53,575 bases of DNA from Spirogloea muscicola. Its lineage: Eukaryota; Streptophyta; Zygnematophyceae; Spirogloeales; Spirogloeaceae. The DNA lies in assembly GCA_009602725.1 (NCBI GenBank), contig WELB01000156.1:244545-298119 (forward strand), given 5' to 3'. This document shows positions 53,444 to 53,575 of this stretch, piece by piece. Made by a program: the position numbers and the translations under genes. The notes beneath the pieces are model-generated. The model had not been told where the DNA came from, searched no databases, and saw nothing but the letters and a program-made list of their open reading frames with translations. Positions within the stretch are counted from its first letter, which is position 1. Every line of letters starts with the position of its first letter.

Positions 53444-53575
53444 AGCTGTCGCCTGAGGTGGTTCAGCTACCTGGACCCATCAGTGAAGCGGGACCCGTTC
53501 AGCCCAGAGGAGGACAGCCTGCTCATGGAGATGGTGTCGTGGGACAAGGGCACCAAGTGGACCGCCCTCGCCGCC
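53444..53575 (+). CDS. MYB DNA-binding protein, internal exon, cut by the window edge
   Basis: After a cag acceptor the frame reads SCRLRWFSYLDPSVKRDPF, then SPEEDSLLMEMVSWDKGTKW. This is the end of one MYB repeat (recognition helix SCRLRWFxxLDP) and the start of the next (PFSPEED...W), the R2-R3 junction of R2R3-type or three-repeat MYB transcription factors. The reading stays open to the end of the window. The first half of the preceding repeat was not found upstream and is probably on a more distant exon. Confidence 0.82.

Overview
The window is nuclear DNA of an intron-dense eukaryote, most likely a green alga of the Trebouxiophyceae/Chlorophyta type. Evidence for this: GC-rich exons of about 45-400 bp with GT-AG introns in every gene, plant-type TTTAGGG telomere-like repeats, a glucan phosphorylase whose N-terminus looks like a plastid transit peptide followed by an ACT domain of the plant ACR11/ACR12 kind, and a possible green-algal TGTAA polyadenylation signal just after one stop codon. 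Two ambiguous bases (30815, 37587) show that this is draft assembly. The genus cannot be fixed from what is here.

Layout, left to right. (1) 148-5711 (+): complete 15-exon XPD/ERCC2 helicase of TFIIH. (2) 5712-7600: no recognisable gene. (3) 7600-10436: first cluster of 5'-truncated non-LTR retrotransposon tails. (4) 11541-13656 (+): divergent cyclin, 4 exons, followed by about 3.6 kb with no gene I recognise. (5) 17292-20825 (-): METTL25/RRNAD1-family methyltransferase, 10 exons. (6) 21300-21870: small retrotransposon-tail cluster. (7) 22111-30821 (-): 24-exon 2-oxoglutarate dehydrogenase E1. (8) 31000-36900: second retrotransposon cluster with one nearly full-length element (zinc finger, reverse transcriptase, restriction-like endonuclease) whose frame is broken twice. 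(9) 37296-39348 (+): ZNHIT3-like HIT zinc-finger protein, 7 exons. (10) 40800-44400: third mobile cluster with more tails, a 190-bp-arm foldback, and a PIF/Harbinger-like transposase fragment split by a nested tail. (11) 44608-51194 (+): 21-exon alpha-glucan phosphorylase with an N-terminal ACT domain. (12) 52330-52620 (-): DUF1639-like exon. (13) 53444-53575 (+): MYB-repeat exon running off the edge.

The genes are unrelated housekeeping functions (transcription/repair, cell cycle, TCA cycle, starch breakdown, snoRNP assembly) and do not form a pathway cluster. Exon models were built by hand from protein similarity recalled from memory, splice consensus and phase. For XPD, METTL25-like, OGDH, ZNHIT3-like and phosphorylase every exon phase closes to a whole number of codons, which supports the models strongly.

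Three patterns deserve attention. First, the ACT-phosphorylase fusion. Second, tracts of TTTAGGG-type repeats sit inside introns of three minus-strand genes, always with the G-rich strand as the sense strand. Third, dispersed repeats share a short GGGCTGGC/GCCAGCCC stem-loop that is kept as a stem while its loop changes, and it lies just downstream of the retrotransposon stop codon, as expected for a 3'-tail signal read by the reverse transcriptase.
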